NCBI GenBank assembly: GCA_016285055.1
Contig: JAEEPZ010000001.1
Coordinates: forward strand, 46,049-110,048
Reading direction: 5' to 3'
DNA: 64,000 nt
Source: Prevotella sp.
GTDB lineage: Bacteria > Bacteroidota > Bacteroidia > Bacteroidales > Bacteroidaceae
Each line of letters begins with the position of its first letter. Position 1 is the stretch's first letter. Of the stretch, positions 29,536 through 39,333 are shown in pieces. A program made the translations under genes and the position numbers. The notes under the pieces were generated by a model. It searched no databases. It saw only the letters and a program-made list of their open reading frames with translations, and was not told where the DNA came from.

Positions 29536-30504
29536 ATGCTGAGGGACTTCTTCTATATGACTAAGAGCGACAGGCGCATCATCCTGTCGATGGTGGCCGT
29601 GATAGGCGCTGCCATTGCCATCATCTACCTCGCTGGCGGCAAGAGCAGTTCGCCAACCGCCACCACGTCACCCGTCTCATCAGACTCATCAGTCCCATCA
29701 GCCCCATCAGTCCCATTAGACCCATCAGTCCCATCAGACCCATCAGTCTCATTAGACCCATCAGTCCCCTCCTCCCCCCACCTATTCTCCTTCGACCCCA
29801 ACACCGCCGACAGCACGGCGCTCCTGCGCTTAGGCCTCTCACGCTGGCAGGTGCGCAACATCGTCAGATACCGCGCAGCGGGCGGCGTCTACCGCACCAA
29901 GGAGGACTTTGCCCAACTCTATGGCCTCACCGTGAAGCAGTATCGCGAGCTGGAGCCTTACATCCACATCGGCACCGACTATCAGCCGGCCGCCACGCTC
30001 TTCCCCGACAGAGCGCACAGGTATGCCAACAGGGAAAACAGCTACGCTGACAACAGGGTTGGGCACAGCGACACCACGCTCGCGTCACGCCACCGCATGA
30101 AACTCACCGACGGCGAGACCATCGACCTGGCCACCGCCGACACCACGCTGCTGCAGCGCGTGCCAGGCATAGGCCCTTATTATGCGCGTCGCATCGTGGA
30201 CTACCGACAGCGTTTAGGAGGCTATGCCAGCCTGTCGCAGCTCGATGAAATCGATGGTTTTCCTTCTGAGGCTCTGTCTTTTCTCACACTCGAACCTGGG
30301 GCTGCGGCTGTGGAGAAACTCAATGTGAACAGTCTTTCACTCAACGAGCTGAAGCGCCATCCTTACATCAATTACTATCAGGCACGCGCCATCGTGGACT
30401 ACCGACGGCAGAACGGCCCCATCGCCGACCTCAGCGAGCTGCGTCTGCTGCCCGATTTCGGCGATGAGGCCATCAAAAGGCTGCGGCCCTACGTCGCTTA
30501 CTGA
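29536..30504 (+). CDS. Helix-hairpin-helix (ComEA-like) domain protein
   Basis: N-terminal TM; LQRVPGIGPYYARRIVDYRQRLGGYASLSQL; further HhH repeats; repeat-encoded linker. Confidence 0.88.
   Translation: MLRDFFYMTKSDRRIILSMVAVIGAAIAIIYLAGGKSSSPTATTSPVSSDSSVPSAPSVPLDPSVPSDPSVSLDPSVPSSPHLFSFDPNTADSTALLRLGLSRWQVRNIVRYRAAGGVYRTKEDFAQLYGLTVKQYRELEPYIHIGTDYQPAATLFPDRAHRYANRENSYADNRVGHSDTTLASRHRMKLTDGETIDLATADTTLLQRVPGIGPYYARRIVDYRQRLGGYASLSQLDEIDGFPSEALSFLTLEPGAAAVEKLNVNSLSLNELKRHPYINYYQARAIVDYRRQNGPIADLSELRLLPDFGDEAIKRLRPYVAY
29676..29770. repeat. 9-bp tandem repeat (CCCATCAGT-type) in the HhH CDS linker
   Basis: CATCAGTCCCATCAGCCCCATCAGTCCCATTAGACCC... encodes SVPSAPSVPLDPSVPSDPSVSLDPSVPS. Confidence 0.9.
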
Positions 30505-30677
30505 TTTGCATACCGCTCCAATATGGGGTGGGTTTTGCTAATAGTTTGCGCAGTAAAAAGTCATGCTGTGGACTAAAAAAACAAGGGCTTGTCGTTTTAC
30601 TGGTTTTTCAGCCCGCATGTGTCTGTAACCTCTTCGTTTTTATCACTTTTAAGCTGTCCGTATTTTTTCTTTACATT

Positions 30678-30774
30678 TCGGACTTTTTGTCCGAAGCCTT
30701 CGGACGAACAGTCCGAAGCCTTCGGACGAACAGTCCGAAGCCTTCGGACAGAGTGTCCGAAGCCTTCGGACTTT
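30678..30774. repeat. Tandem hairpin repeat GTCCGAAGCCTTCGGAC-GAACA (4 copies)
   Basis: Four GTCCGAAGCCTTCGGAC hairpins at 22-bp spacing, ending in CTTTTTT. Confidence 0.92.
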
Positions 30775-30814
30775 TTTGAGGAAGCCAGATTATAAGACAG
30801 GTCGCGCAGCAAGA

Positions 30815-31056
30815 GTCCCGAAGGGACGACGGATTACAGGCAGGGGCATCGCCCCTGTATCATGCCCCCACCACACAAAAGTCCCGAAGGGACGACAGAC
30901 CCTGCGCATCGGTTCCGCCGTCCCTTCGGGGCTCATGGTGATGTCAACCATTAGCAGGGGCAACGCCCCTGTATAGCGCAGCACAACATCAAGCCCCAAA
31001 GGGGCGGCAGAAGACGATGGTGAGCACCAATCGTCATCCGTCGCCCCTTCGGGGCT
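30815..31056. repeat. REP-like cluster of short GC-rich palindromes
   Basis: GTCCCGAAGGGAC at 30815 and 30880; CAGGGGCATCGCCCCTG at 30841; CAGGGGCAACGCCCCTG at 30955; AGCCCCAAAGGGGC at 30992; GCCCCTTCGGGGC at 31043. Confidence 0.9.
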
Positions 31057-31060
31057 TTTC

Positions 31061-32656
31061 CTACGAAGTCTTCCAGTCGATGATGTTGCGCTCGGCGGAA
31101 GAGAAGGCGATGCCTACCTTGGTGACGGGTCGGCCGTCGAGGGTGTATTTCTCGGCATAACCCTTACGGTCGATTTGGCCGATGGCGGCGTCGGCAGTAT
31201 CGTCATACTTCAGCTCCATGACGTAGATGCCCTTCGGCATGAGCAGGGTGATGTCACTGCAGCCCTTGGCGCTGGATTCCTCGGCGCGGACGTCGGCTCC
31301 GAAGGCCACAAGGAGCGTGTAGAGCAGGGCGTGGTAGTAGTGCTCGTTACGGTTGTCCTTCTCCCACTGGTAGGGCACGCCGGCATAGAAGATCTTGACG
31401 GCATCGATGAAGGCGGAGAGGTCGTTGCTGCGCCAGAACCGCTTGTAGGCTTGGAAGAGGTCGCTCTTGGTGTCCTCCGCGCCAGGCGCAGCCGCCACAT
31501 GGCGATAGAGGCAGTCGGCAAAGCCGCGGCGCACCTCCTGGTTGGGAAAGCCCAGCGTGTAGTCGTTGAAGTCGCGGTCGTAGTCCTTAATAGTGAGGTA
31601 GCCGCTTTGGTAGAGCACGGGTAGCACGTTGTCGAAGCTCTCTAAGGGCAGGTCGAAAGCTGTAGCAGCACACTCCTTGCCCTCCAGTTCCACGAAATTC
31701 ACGGGCGGCATCTGCGCCAGCATCTTGATGAGGGCACTGCTGGTGCCGCGGTCGAACCAGTAGTCATCCAACATTGCGGAGGAAAAAACGTTGACCAGAC
31801 TGAACGGATTGTACATGTCCTGCATGGCGTGGCTGAAGTGGTAGCCGTCGTAGCGGGCCTTCAGTCGGGCCAGCATGTCGTCGTAGGAAATAGCGTTTCG
31901 CTGTGCCATCAGTTCGATGTCGGGGCGCATTTGGGTAGTCAGTTCCTCCTCACTGATGCCGCAAAGGGCTTCGTAGGCAGGCTGCATGGAGATATTATTC
32001 AAGTTGTTGAGCTTGCTGAACACTCCCATCTGCGAGAATTTCGAGATGCCTGTGATGAAGACGAACTGAAGGTGGTCGTCGAGTCCCTTCAGCGGGCCGA
32101 AGAGCGCTGAGAATGTGTCGCGTACATACTCCATCTGCTCAGCGTTGCCGATACTGTGGAGCATCAGTGTGTCGTACTCGTCGACAAGGACCACGGCGCG
32201 GTGCCCCGTCTTCTCGTGGGCGCAGCGGATGGCCTCGGCCAGGCTGTGACTCTTCACCATCTGCGTCAGACCGTAGCGCTCCTCAAAGAGCTGCAGCGTC
32301 TGCATGATGTATTCCTCCAGCTTGACAAAGTATTTCAGGTTGGTCTGGCTGAAGTCAAAACGGATGACGGGGTGCTTCTCCCACTTCCAGTTGGTCGTGG
32401 CAATGAAGAGCTGCGGCTGCTCGGTGCCCTCGTCAGTGGTGAACGCTTCGAACAGCTCGCGGCGGCCCTCGAAGACGGCGGCGAGCGTGGAGACGAGCAG
32501 CGACTTGCCGAAGCGTCGCGGGCGGCTGAGGAAGTAGGAACCGCCCTCAGTCATCAACTTGTAGATGAGCGCGGTCTTGTCGATGTAGAGGTATCCGTCC
32601 TTGCGGAGCTTTTCGAAGCTCTGGATGCCTACCGGGTATTTTCTCTTCATTGCCAT
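31061..32656 (-). CDS. AAA family ATPase with C-terminal PD-(D/E)XK nuclease domain (mobile Bacteroidetes family)
   Basis: PVGIQSFEKLRKDGYLYIDKTALIYKL; LSRPRRFGKSLLVSTL (Walker A); VVLVDEYDTLM; C-terminal GIYVMELKYDDTADAAIGQIDRKGYAEKY. Confidence 0.85.
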   Translation of the reverse strand: MAMKRKYPVGIQSFEKLRKDGYLYIDKTALIYKLMTEGGSYFLSRPRRFGKSLLVSTLAAVFEGRRELFEAFTTDEGTEQPQLFIATTNWKWEKHPVIRFDFSQTNLKYFVKLEEYIMQTLQLFEERYGLTQMVKSHSLAEAIRCAHEKTGHRAVVLVDEYDTLMLHSIGNAEQMEYVRDTFSALFGPLKGLDDHLQFVFITGISKFSQMGVFSKLNNLNNISMQPAYEALCGISEEELTTQMRPDIELMAQRNAISYDDMLARLKARYDGYHFSHAMQDMYNPFSLVNVFSSAMLDDYWFDRGTSSALIKMLAQMPPVNFVELEGKECAATAFDLPLESFDNVLPVLYQSGYLTIKDYDRDFNDYTLGFPNQEVRRGFADCLYRHVAAAPGAEDTKSDLFQAYKRFWRSNDLSAFIDAVKIFYAGVPYQWEKDNRNEHYYHALLYTLLVAFGADVRAEESSAKGCSDITLLMPKGIYVMELKYDDTADAAIGQIDRKGYAEKYTLDGRPVTKVGIAFSSAERNIIDWKTS

Positions 32657-32666
32657 CGTTTGTCTG

Positions 32667-34340
32667 CTATTGATGAACGGGTGCTGCGAGGATGCGGCGG
32701 TATTCGTCGGACGACTTCAGCAGGCGCTCAGCCTCCATGAGCTGTTTATCGTAGTTGAGGCCGGCCTCAATGTAGCCGCGCTGAAAGTAGTAAGCGTAGA
32801 TGATGTCTAACTCCAGTATCTGCTGGATGTCCTTGCGGTGGCGGTCCAGCTCGGTGGCCACATCGTGGTGCAGCTTGCTCTTGAGGGCATCGAAGGAGTC
32901 TTTCAGCTCATCGTAATATCCCTCGAACTTCGCTGCTTTCACCAGCTCGTCAAACTGCTTGAGGCTGAGGTTGTCGTAGGTGAAGCCACTGTCGATGACG
33001 CGCTGGCGGAACTCCTGCCAGTCCTGCTCGGTGAGGTGGAACTGGGCAGGCGGGGCTATCTGCTCATGGCGTGCAATGTAGTCGACGATGTAGTCGAACA
33101 TCACCTCGGTGGAGTCGAGACCGCCGGCGGAGAGATAATACGAGATGTTCGACATGGTGTCGGTCTTCACCTCGATGTCGGGCTTGATGCCGCCGCCGTC
33201 GCGCACCTCGCGCCCATTGCGGGTGTGGAAGACGCGGGTCAGCGAGTCGGCGATGTGCTCGGTGTAGGCGGCGCCTGTCTCACGGTTGTAGTTGATGGCC
33301 TGTATGCAGCGGCCCGAGGGGATGTAGTATTTCGACGTGGTAATCTTCAGGTTGGCATTGTAGGGCAGGTCGAGCGGCACCTGCACGAGGCCCTTGCCGT
33401 AGGTCCTTGTGCCCATGACGACGGCACGGTCCAGGTCTTGCAGCGCGCCGCTGGTAATCTCGCTGGCCGAGGCTGTCTCGCCATTCACCAACACCACCAT
33501 CGGCATCACCGTGTCGACAGGCTCCAGGCGCGTCTTGTATGTGCGGCAGGCCTGCTCCACCTTGCCGCGGTTCTCCACCACGGTCTGCTCCTGCGGCACC
33601 CAGATGTTGACGGTGTTCACGGCCTCCATCTCCGAGCCGCCGCCGTTGCTGCGAAGGTCGAAGACCAAGGCCTTGGCGCCCTGATGCTTCAGCTCAACGA
33701 AGGCGCGGCGCACCTCTTTCGCGCAGTCCTCAGTAAACTGGTTCAGGTTGATATAGCCTATCGAGTCGGGCCTCATGCCGTAGTAGGGCAGCTCGGGCAT
33801 CTTGATGTTGCGGCGGGTGATGCGGAACTTCATCTCCTTGCCGGTGGAAGGGCGCTTCACCTTGAGCACAAAGGTGGTGCCGGCGTCGCCGCGCAGGTGA
33901 CTGCTGACGTAGCTCACGTTCTTGTCGGTCATCACCGAGTCGTCGATGCTCAGGATGATGTCGCCTTTCTTCAGGCCCACCTCGGCGGCAGGCATCCCCT
34001 CGTAAGGCTCGTCGATGACGACGCGCTTCAGGCGGGTGTGGTACTTCACCAGGGCGCCGATGCCCGCATATTTGCCCGTGAGCATCATCTCCAATTCGTT
34101 CTTGTTCTCCTCGGGGTAATACTCCGTGTAGGGGTCGAGCGAGCGCAGCATCCCCTTGATGCCCGCCGTCATCGTCTGGCCAGGGTCGAGCGAGTCCACA
34201 TAGAAGAGGTCGAGGTGGCTGTAGAGCGTGTTGAAGATTTCCAGGTTCTTCCCCACCTCTAAGTTATGGTTCTGTGCCCTCGCTGTTGTCAGCGACAACA
34301 TGGCGATGAGCAGCAACATTCCTTTTCTTATCATTTTCAT
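32667..34340 (-). CDS. S41 family C-terminal processing peptidase
   Basis: PDZ GMPAAEVGLKKGDIILSIDD; ALVFDLRSNGGGSEMEAV; VNGETASASEITSGALQD. Confidence 0.93.
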   Translation of the reverse strand: MKMIRKGMLLLIAMLSLTTARAQNHNLEVGKNLEIFNTLYSHLDLFYVDSLDPGQTMTAGIKGMLRSLDPYTEYYPEENKNELEMMLTGKYAGIGALVKYHTRLKRVVIDEPYEGMPAAEVGLKKGDIILSIDDSVMTDKNVSYVSSHLRGDAGTTFVLKVKRPSTGKEMKFRITRRNIKMPELPYYGMRPDSIGYINLNQFTEDCAKEVRRAFVELKHQGAKALVFDLRSNGGGSEMEAVNTVNIWVPQEQTVVENRGKVEQACRTYKTRLEPVDTVMPMVVLVNGETASASEITSGALQDLDRAVVMGTRTYGKGLVQVPLDLPYNANLKITTSKYYIPSGRCIQAINYNRETGAAYTEHIADSLTRVFHTRNGREVRDGGGIKPDIEVKTDTMSNISYYLSAGGLDSTEVMFDYIVDYIARHEQIAPPAQFHLTEQDWQEFRQRVIDSGFTYDNLSLKQFDELVKAAKFEGYYDELKDSFDALKSKLHHDVATELDRHRKDIQQILELDIIYAYYFQRGYIEAGLNYDKQLMEAERLLKSSDEYRRILAAPVHQ

Positions 34341-34367
34341 TTATATTAAACGGTTCCTTAACGGGGT

Positions 34368-35144
34368 TCAGTAGCTCACAGAACAGTCGATGCCTGCTGC
34401 CCGCACCATTGCGGCGATGCGGTCGAGCTGTTCGTGGGTGGCCTTCAGCAGGCCTTGCGTGGGCGTCTCGCGGTCGATGGTGTAGATCATCACCTGGCGC
34501 GGCTGTATCTCCTTGACGGCATCAAGCCAGGGCAGCACATACGCGTCGCCGGTGTTGTCCACATCCTCGCCGTTGCACTCGCCCAGCATGAACATGGTCT
34601 GGATGATGGCACGGCCGTGGAAAGCCTTCAGACGCTCTATGACCTGACCAACGTCGTAGGTGCCCTGCGGATGGTCGACGCGCTGAATGTATTCCGGCGA
34701 CACGGTGTCGAGCTTCAGGATGTTGTTGTCAACACGCAGCAGGGCGTCGTGCACCTGCTGGCGGTGGATGAGCGTGGCGTTGCTGAGCACGCTGACCTTG
34801 GCCCCGGGACAATATTTGTCGCGCAGGGCGATGACATCGTCGATTATCTCGGCAAACTGCGGGTGGCACGTAGGCTCGCCATTGCCGGCAAAGGTGAGCA
34901 CATCGGGCAGACGCCCTTCGTGCTGCATCTGCAGAAGACGTTGCTCCAAGGCCTCGGCCACCTCCTGCCGAGTGGGCAGAGGCAACTGCGGACGGTGCTC
35001 CTCGTTGAAACCGCACTCGCAGTAGATGCAGTCGAAGGAGCACACTTTGCCGTCGGCTGGCAGCAGGTTGATGCCCAGCGAAAGGCCGAGGCGCCGACTG
35101 TGCACCGGCCCGAAAATAGGTGAGGGATATATAATGGTACTCAT
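34368..35144 (-). CDS. Radical SAM protein
   Basis: GKVCSFDCIYCECGF (Cx3Cx2C-type); TFAGNGEPTCHPQF. Confidence 0.88.
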   Translation of the reverse strand: MSTIIYPSPIFGPVHSRRLGLSLGINLLPADGKVCSFDCIYCECGFNEEHRPQLPLPTRQEVAEALEQRLLQMQHEGRLPDVLTFAGNGEPTCHPQFAEIIDDVIALRDKYCPGAKVSVLSNATLIHRQQVHDALLRVDNNILKLDTVSPEYIQRVDHPQGTYDVGQVIERLKAFHGRAIIQTMFMLGECNGEDVDNTGDAYVLPWLDAVKEIQPRQVMIYTIDRETPTQGLLKATHEQLDRIAAMVRAAGIDCSVSY

Positions 35145-35189
35145 ATCAATGTAAATGTCTTAACTCCAAAACTCCTTACTCCACAACTC

Positions 35190-36542
35190 CTAAATAATCT
35201 CCATCTGGTGGAGGAAGATGAGCAGGATGCAGGTAGGACAAACGTAGCGGACACAGAACAGATAGATGCCGATGAAGCGTCCGCGCAGCGTGCCTTGGTT
35301 GGTCAGCTCCTCGCGAACAATATGCTTCGGCACATACCAGCCCACGAACAGGCTGGTGAGGAAGCCGCCCAAAGGCAGGAATATCTGACCCGAGACAAAG
35401 TCGAAGAGGTCGAAGATGGAGCGTCCAAAGAGCGACAGCTCGGCGTGACAGAACGACAGCGAGCAGACGATGCCCAGCATGCTGCCCACAATGGTGACAA
35501 TAGAAGAAGCCTTCGTACGCGACATGTGCAGCTCTTCATGGATGAAGGCGGTGCACACCTCATGCAACGAGATGAGCGATGTCAGCGCGGCTACCGACAG
35601 CAGCAGATAGAACAGCAGGGCCATGAGGTGACCCACTAACGGAATACTGGCGAAGGCCTGATTGAACACGTTGGGCAGCGTGATGAACACCAGCGACGGG
35701 CCGGCACCCACATCGCCGCCCACACTGAACACGGCGGGGAAAATCATCAGGCCCGCCAAGATGGCGATGATCGTGTCGATGGCAACAATCTGCGTGGCCG
35801 ACTTCACCAGATGGGTGTCGCGCTTGAAATAGCTGGAGTAAGTGACGAGGGCGCCCATGCCCAACGACAGCGAATAGAATGCCTGCCCCAAGGCGCCGAG
35901 CAGCACATGGGAGTCGACCTTGGAGAAGTCGGGGCTGAACAGGAAACTGATGCCTGCACTGGCACCCGGCAGCAGACACGAGGCCACAGCGATGACGAGC
36001 AGCAGCAGGAAGAGCACCGGCATCATCAGTTTCGAGGCACGCTCAATGCCTTTTTCCACGCCACGCGACACGACAAAATGGGAAATGCCGAAGAACACCA
36101 CAAGCCACAACACGGGCTGCCAGGGATTCTGAACGAAATCATTGAAATAGTTAGTCACACTGTCCGCATCGCCATTGAGGCCGCTGCCCAACGAGGCGGT
36201 GACGTACTGCAGGCACCAGCCAGAGACGACACTGTAGTAGCTGACAATGACAAAACCCGTGAAGACACCGAAGTAGCCGATGTAGCGCCAGGGCGTGCCG
36301 TTGGCCAGCAAGGAATAGGCGCGCGCAGTGTTGGCCTGGGCACGGCGACCAATGATAAACTCACTGAGCATACAGGGTATGCCGAGCACAATGACACATA
36401 TTATATATATAAGAATGAAGGCAGCGCCACCGTTCTCGCCCGTCATCGTGGGGAAACGCCACACGTTGCCCAGCCCCACGGCTGAACCCGCGGTAGCTAG
36501 GACGATGCCCAAACGACTGCCGAAATTTGCCCTGTTGTCCAT
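35190..36542 (-). CDS. Sodium-dependent transporter (NSS/SNF family)
   Basis: FGSRLGIVLATAGSAVGLGNVWRFPTMTGENGGAAFILIYI. Confidence 0.92.
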   Translation of the reverse strand: MDNRANFGSRLGIVLATAGSAVGLGNVWRFPTMTGENGGAAFILIYIICVIVLGIPCMLSEFIIGRRAQANTARAYSLLANGTPWRYIGYFGVFTGFVIVSYYSVVSGWCLQYVTASLGSGLNGDADSVTNYFNDFVQNPWQPVLWLVVFFGISHFVVSRGVEKGIERASKLMMPVLFLLLLVIAVASCLLPGASAGISFLFSPDFSKVDSHVLLGALGQAFYSLSLGMGALVTYSSYFKRDTHLVKSATQIVAIDTIIAILAGLMIFPAVFSVGGDVGAGPSLVFITLPNVFNQAFASIPLVGHLMALLFYLLLSVAALTSLISLHEVCTAFIHEELHMSRTKASSIVTIVGSMLGIVCSLSFCHAELSLFGRSIFDLFDFVSGQIFLPLGGFLTSLFVGWYVPKHIVREELTNQGTLRGRFIGIYLFCVRYVCPTCILLIFLHQMEII

Positions 36543-36614
36543 AGCTTTTCTTGTGAATCGGTTGCAAAAGTACAACTTTTTCTTCTTTTTAGCGCTAAAT
36601 TAGTTAGAATTTTG

Positions 36615-36622
36615 TACTTTTG
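36615..36622 (+). promoter_or_regulatory. Bacteroidetes -7 promoter element (TACTTTTG)
   Basis: TACTTTTG 24 bp upstream of the 36646 start. Confidence 0.5.
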
Positions 36623-36645
36623 CATCCAATTTTTGAGAGAAACTT

Positions 36646-37053
36646 ATGAAACACCGCTTGAAATATTTGCTGACCCACTACCCGTTGACGCTCGTCTGCA
36701 TAGCGCTGGTGTGGTATCTGTCACTTTTCATCGTCATGCCTGAGACGCCCATGGACGACGTGCCGTTCATCGACAAGTGGACACATCTGGTGATGTACGG
36801 CGGCACCTGCACCGTGATGTGGATAGAATATATGCGGCACCACGACCGGCTGCATTTCTGGAAGCTATTCCTCTTCGCGTGGCTCGGACCCATCCTGATG
36901 AGCGGCCTCTTAGAGCTGATGCAGCGCTACTGCACCACCAACCGCTCGGGCGAGTGGCTCGACTTCGCGGCCAACAGCACCGGCGTCACCCTGGCCGTCG
37001 TCATCGGGCTGCTCATCTGGAAGATAAAGAGCCGGATGAAACAAACATCGTAA
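36646..37053 (+). CDS. VanZ-like family protein
   Basis: DKWTHLVMYGG...EWLDFAANSTGVTLAVVIG. Confidence 0.82.
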   Translation: MKHRLKYLLTHYPLTLVCIALVWYLSLFIVMPETPMDDVPFIDKWTHLVMYGGTCTVMWIEYMRHHDRLHFWKLFLFAWLGPILMSGLLELMQRYCTTNRSGEWLDFAANSTGVTLAVVIGLLIWKIKSRMKQTS

Positions 37054-37080
37054 TTGTCATGTAACAAAACAAAAACGGAT

Positions 37081-39174
37081 ATGAGCAATAAAGCCATCAT
37101 CACCGCACTGTTTGCGCTCATTGCGCTGGCGGGACAGGCCAGGACTTACAAAACGATGAAAACGCCTGTGGCCATGTCGCACAACATCTTTAAAGGCGAA
37201 CTGAAAGCCAGCGAGGTAGTCTTCCAAGACACCGCTACCACAGTTCACTTCATGATGGAGTACCCCGCAGGCGAGACCTTCAGATTCGTCAAGGAGAGCT
37301 ATCTCATGGACGAAGAGGGCATCCGATACCCCCTGCGCTCGGCCGAGGGACTGAAACTGAACAGCTGGGTGAAGTCGCCAAAGAGCGGATTGACCGTGTT
37401 CACCATGCACTTTGAACCGATGCCGAAACAGGTGCAGGTGTTCGATTTCATAGAGGGCGACGTGAACGGTGCGTTTATGCTGCTGGGCATACACGACAAG
37501 ACCACCAAGCTGGAGGCCCCGACGATGGAGGAGCTGTCGGAAGCCAACCCTTTCACCCTGCCTGCCGACTGGTTCACAACCGACACCATCACCGTCCGTG
37601 GCCGAATAGAGGGATACGATGCCGACAGCTTCGGCTTCTCGTCGATGGAGTGTTACTTTGAGGATGTCTTCGAGAAAGACGATGCCACGCTGGTGCTCGA
37701 CATTGCTGCCGACGGCACGTTTGAGAAGAAGTTCCAAGCCAGCTATCCCATCCAGCAGACCTTCCGCGCCGAGAAGTCGAAGGTGGGATTCGACGAGCTG
37801 CCCTTCTTCGCCCGCCCCGGTGAGACCATCGACATCACCGTCAAGAAGAACGAGCAAGGCCAATATCAATGTTACTACAACAACGGCAGCAGCAAGGAAG
37901 TGGAACGGTGGCTCAGAACGAGGCAGCAAATCGACGACATGACCACTGCCTTGCACTCCTTCAAGGGTTCATTCAGCGAGGCCAAGGTGAAGGCCGAAGA
38001 CACTTGGCAGAACATGCTGTATCGGCTGAGCGTGATAAACCGCCACGACCACTACTCGCCGATGGAGATGCAACTGGCACTGGCCGAGGCACAGCTGAGC
38101 TTTGCCTACGCACTGATGGACTACGTCATGTATCGAGAAATCGCCCTGATGAAGCAAGAGCAGCGCGACGGCATCTACTACACAGAGATTGTAGACAGCG
38201 TGGAGTGGAAAGCACTGTACGACGTCAGGAACTACAGTCAGTTGCACCGCGTAGACTTCGACAATCCGCTGCTGATGGTCAGCCACAACTACCCTATCAC
38301 GCTCAACCGAATACAGTATGCAAAGCCTGTCAGAGACCAGCAGTACGATGGAGTGACAGACGAGAGCGGTGCTTATGTGATGAATGCAGAAAACGGGAAG
38401 CGTAGCCTTGCCAATCTATGTGTGGCTCAGCGCGAGCTAATGGGTTGCGACCACGACAACATCATGTCGCAACTCTGCATCTACAAGAATCTGCTGAGCA
38501 ACTTCAATCACTGGCGCAACAGCGAGGATTATATTTCCAGTCTCATTGCCGACACGACAAAGACTGAGTCCGAGCGCCACACCGACGTGGCCAGTCTACA
38601 GTCGCTCAGCAACATGATGCCTGCCTACCTCGCCACTTTCACCCATCCCTACGTCCGTCAGAAGGCTGAAGAGTTCTATGCTGCCAAGATGGCACAGACA
38701 GAGCTCTCCACACCCCTGCCTGCCAACAATCCCTCTGCCGACCTCATCCGCCACCTGACGTACAAATATCCTGGCCGCATCCTCATCATCGACTTCTGGG
38801 GCATGGGCTGCGGACCCTGCCGCGCTGCCATTCAGAGCAGTTTGGAGAAGCGGGCAAAGATTGCCGAGCGGAAGGATGTGAAACTCGTGTTCATCGCAGG
38901 AGAACAAACCGCCGAGGGCAGCGATGCCTACAAGAGATATGTGGCCGAGTGGCTGAATGGCGAAGCGACGGTATGCCTCACCAACGAAGACTTCACCCGG
39001 CTGCAAGAACTCTTCCACTTCAACGGCATCCCCCACTACGAGACCATCACGCCCGACGGCCGCCGCATGCGCGACGATCTCCGCGTCAACGGTTTCCATA
39101 ACTTCGACTACGAGATGCAGCGACTGACGGACAGGCTCAAAAGCACCGAAGCACCAGCAGCCCCCCAGCAGTAA
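37081..39174 (+). CDS. TlpA/thioredoxin-like disulfide reductase family protein
   Basis: C-terminal ILIIDFWGMGCGPCRAAIQ (CxxC) with long N-terminal DUF region. Confidence 0.82.
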   Translation: MSNKAIITALFALIALAGQARTYKTMKTPVAMSHNIFKGELKASEVVFQDTATTVHFMMEYPAGETFRFVKESYLMDEEGIRYPLRSAEGLKLNSWVKSPKSGLTVFTMHFEPMPKQVQVFDFIEGDVNGAFMLLGIHDKTTKLEAPTMEELSEANPFTLPADWFTTDTITVRGRIEGYDADSFGFSSMECYFEDVFEKDDATLVLDIAADGTFEKKFQASYPIQQTFRAEKSKVGFDELPFFARPGETIDITVKKNEQGQYQCYYNNGSSKEVERWLRTRQQIDDMTTALHSFKGSFSEAKVKAEDTWQNMLYRLSVINRHDHYSPMEMQLALAEAQLSFAYALMDYVMYREIALMKQEQRDGIYYTEIVDSVEWKALYDVRNYSQLHRVDFDNPLLMVSHNYPITLNRIQYAKPVRDQQYDGVTDESGAYVMNAENGKRSLANLCVAQRELMGCDHDNIMSQLCIYKNLLSNFNHWRNSEDYISSLIADTTKTESERHTDVASLQSLSNMMPAYLATFTHPYVRQKAEEFYAAKMAQTELSTPLPANNPSADLIRHLTYKYPGRILIIDFWGMGCGPCRAAIQSSLEKRAKIAERKDVKLVFIAGEQTAEGSDAYKRYVAEWLNGEATVCLTNEDFTRLQELFHFNGIPHYETITPDGRRMRDDLRVNGFHNFDYEMQRLTDRLKSTEAPAAPQQ

Positions 39175-39189
39175 CAGCGCCGCCTACGG

Positions 39190-39318
39190 TTGGGTGCCCC
39201 GCATATTTGCGGGGCGAAGGCTTGGTCCCCCGCATATCTGCAGGAAAAAAGCTTAAGCGCCCTGCGGGAGGAAAAAACAGGGGGCGCCCCGCATATTTGC
39301 AGGGGCGCCCCCATTCTT
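39190..39318. repeat. Hairpin repeats CCCCGCATATTTGCGGGG between convergent genes
   Basis: Three copies of CCCCGCATATYTGCrGG, at about 39196, 39227 and 39286. Confidence 0.85.
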
Positions 39319-39333
39319 ATGGCAAAAAAGCCG

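Noticed and set aside
30528-30812. Small ORFs in both strands (SEAFGRTVRSLRT..., SKKSEGFGHSVRRLRT...)
   Set aside because: They are translations of the GTCCGAAGCCTTCGGAC hairpin array.
30815-31056. Possible CRISPR or riboswitch region
   Set aside because: Repeats are short palindromes of different types at irregular spacing, without equal-length spacers; more like REP elements.
32838-34262. 474-aa ORF opposite the S41 peptidase
   Set aside because: Shadow ORF of a well-supported peptidase gene.
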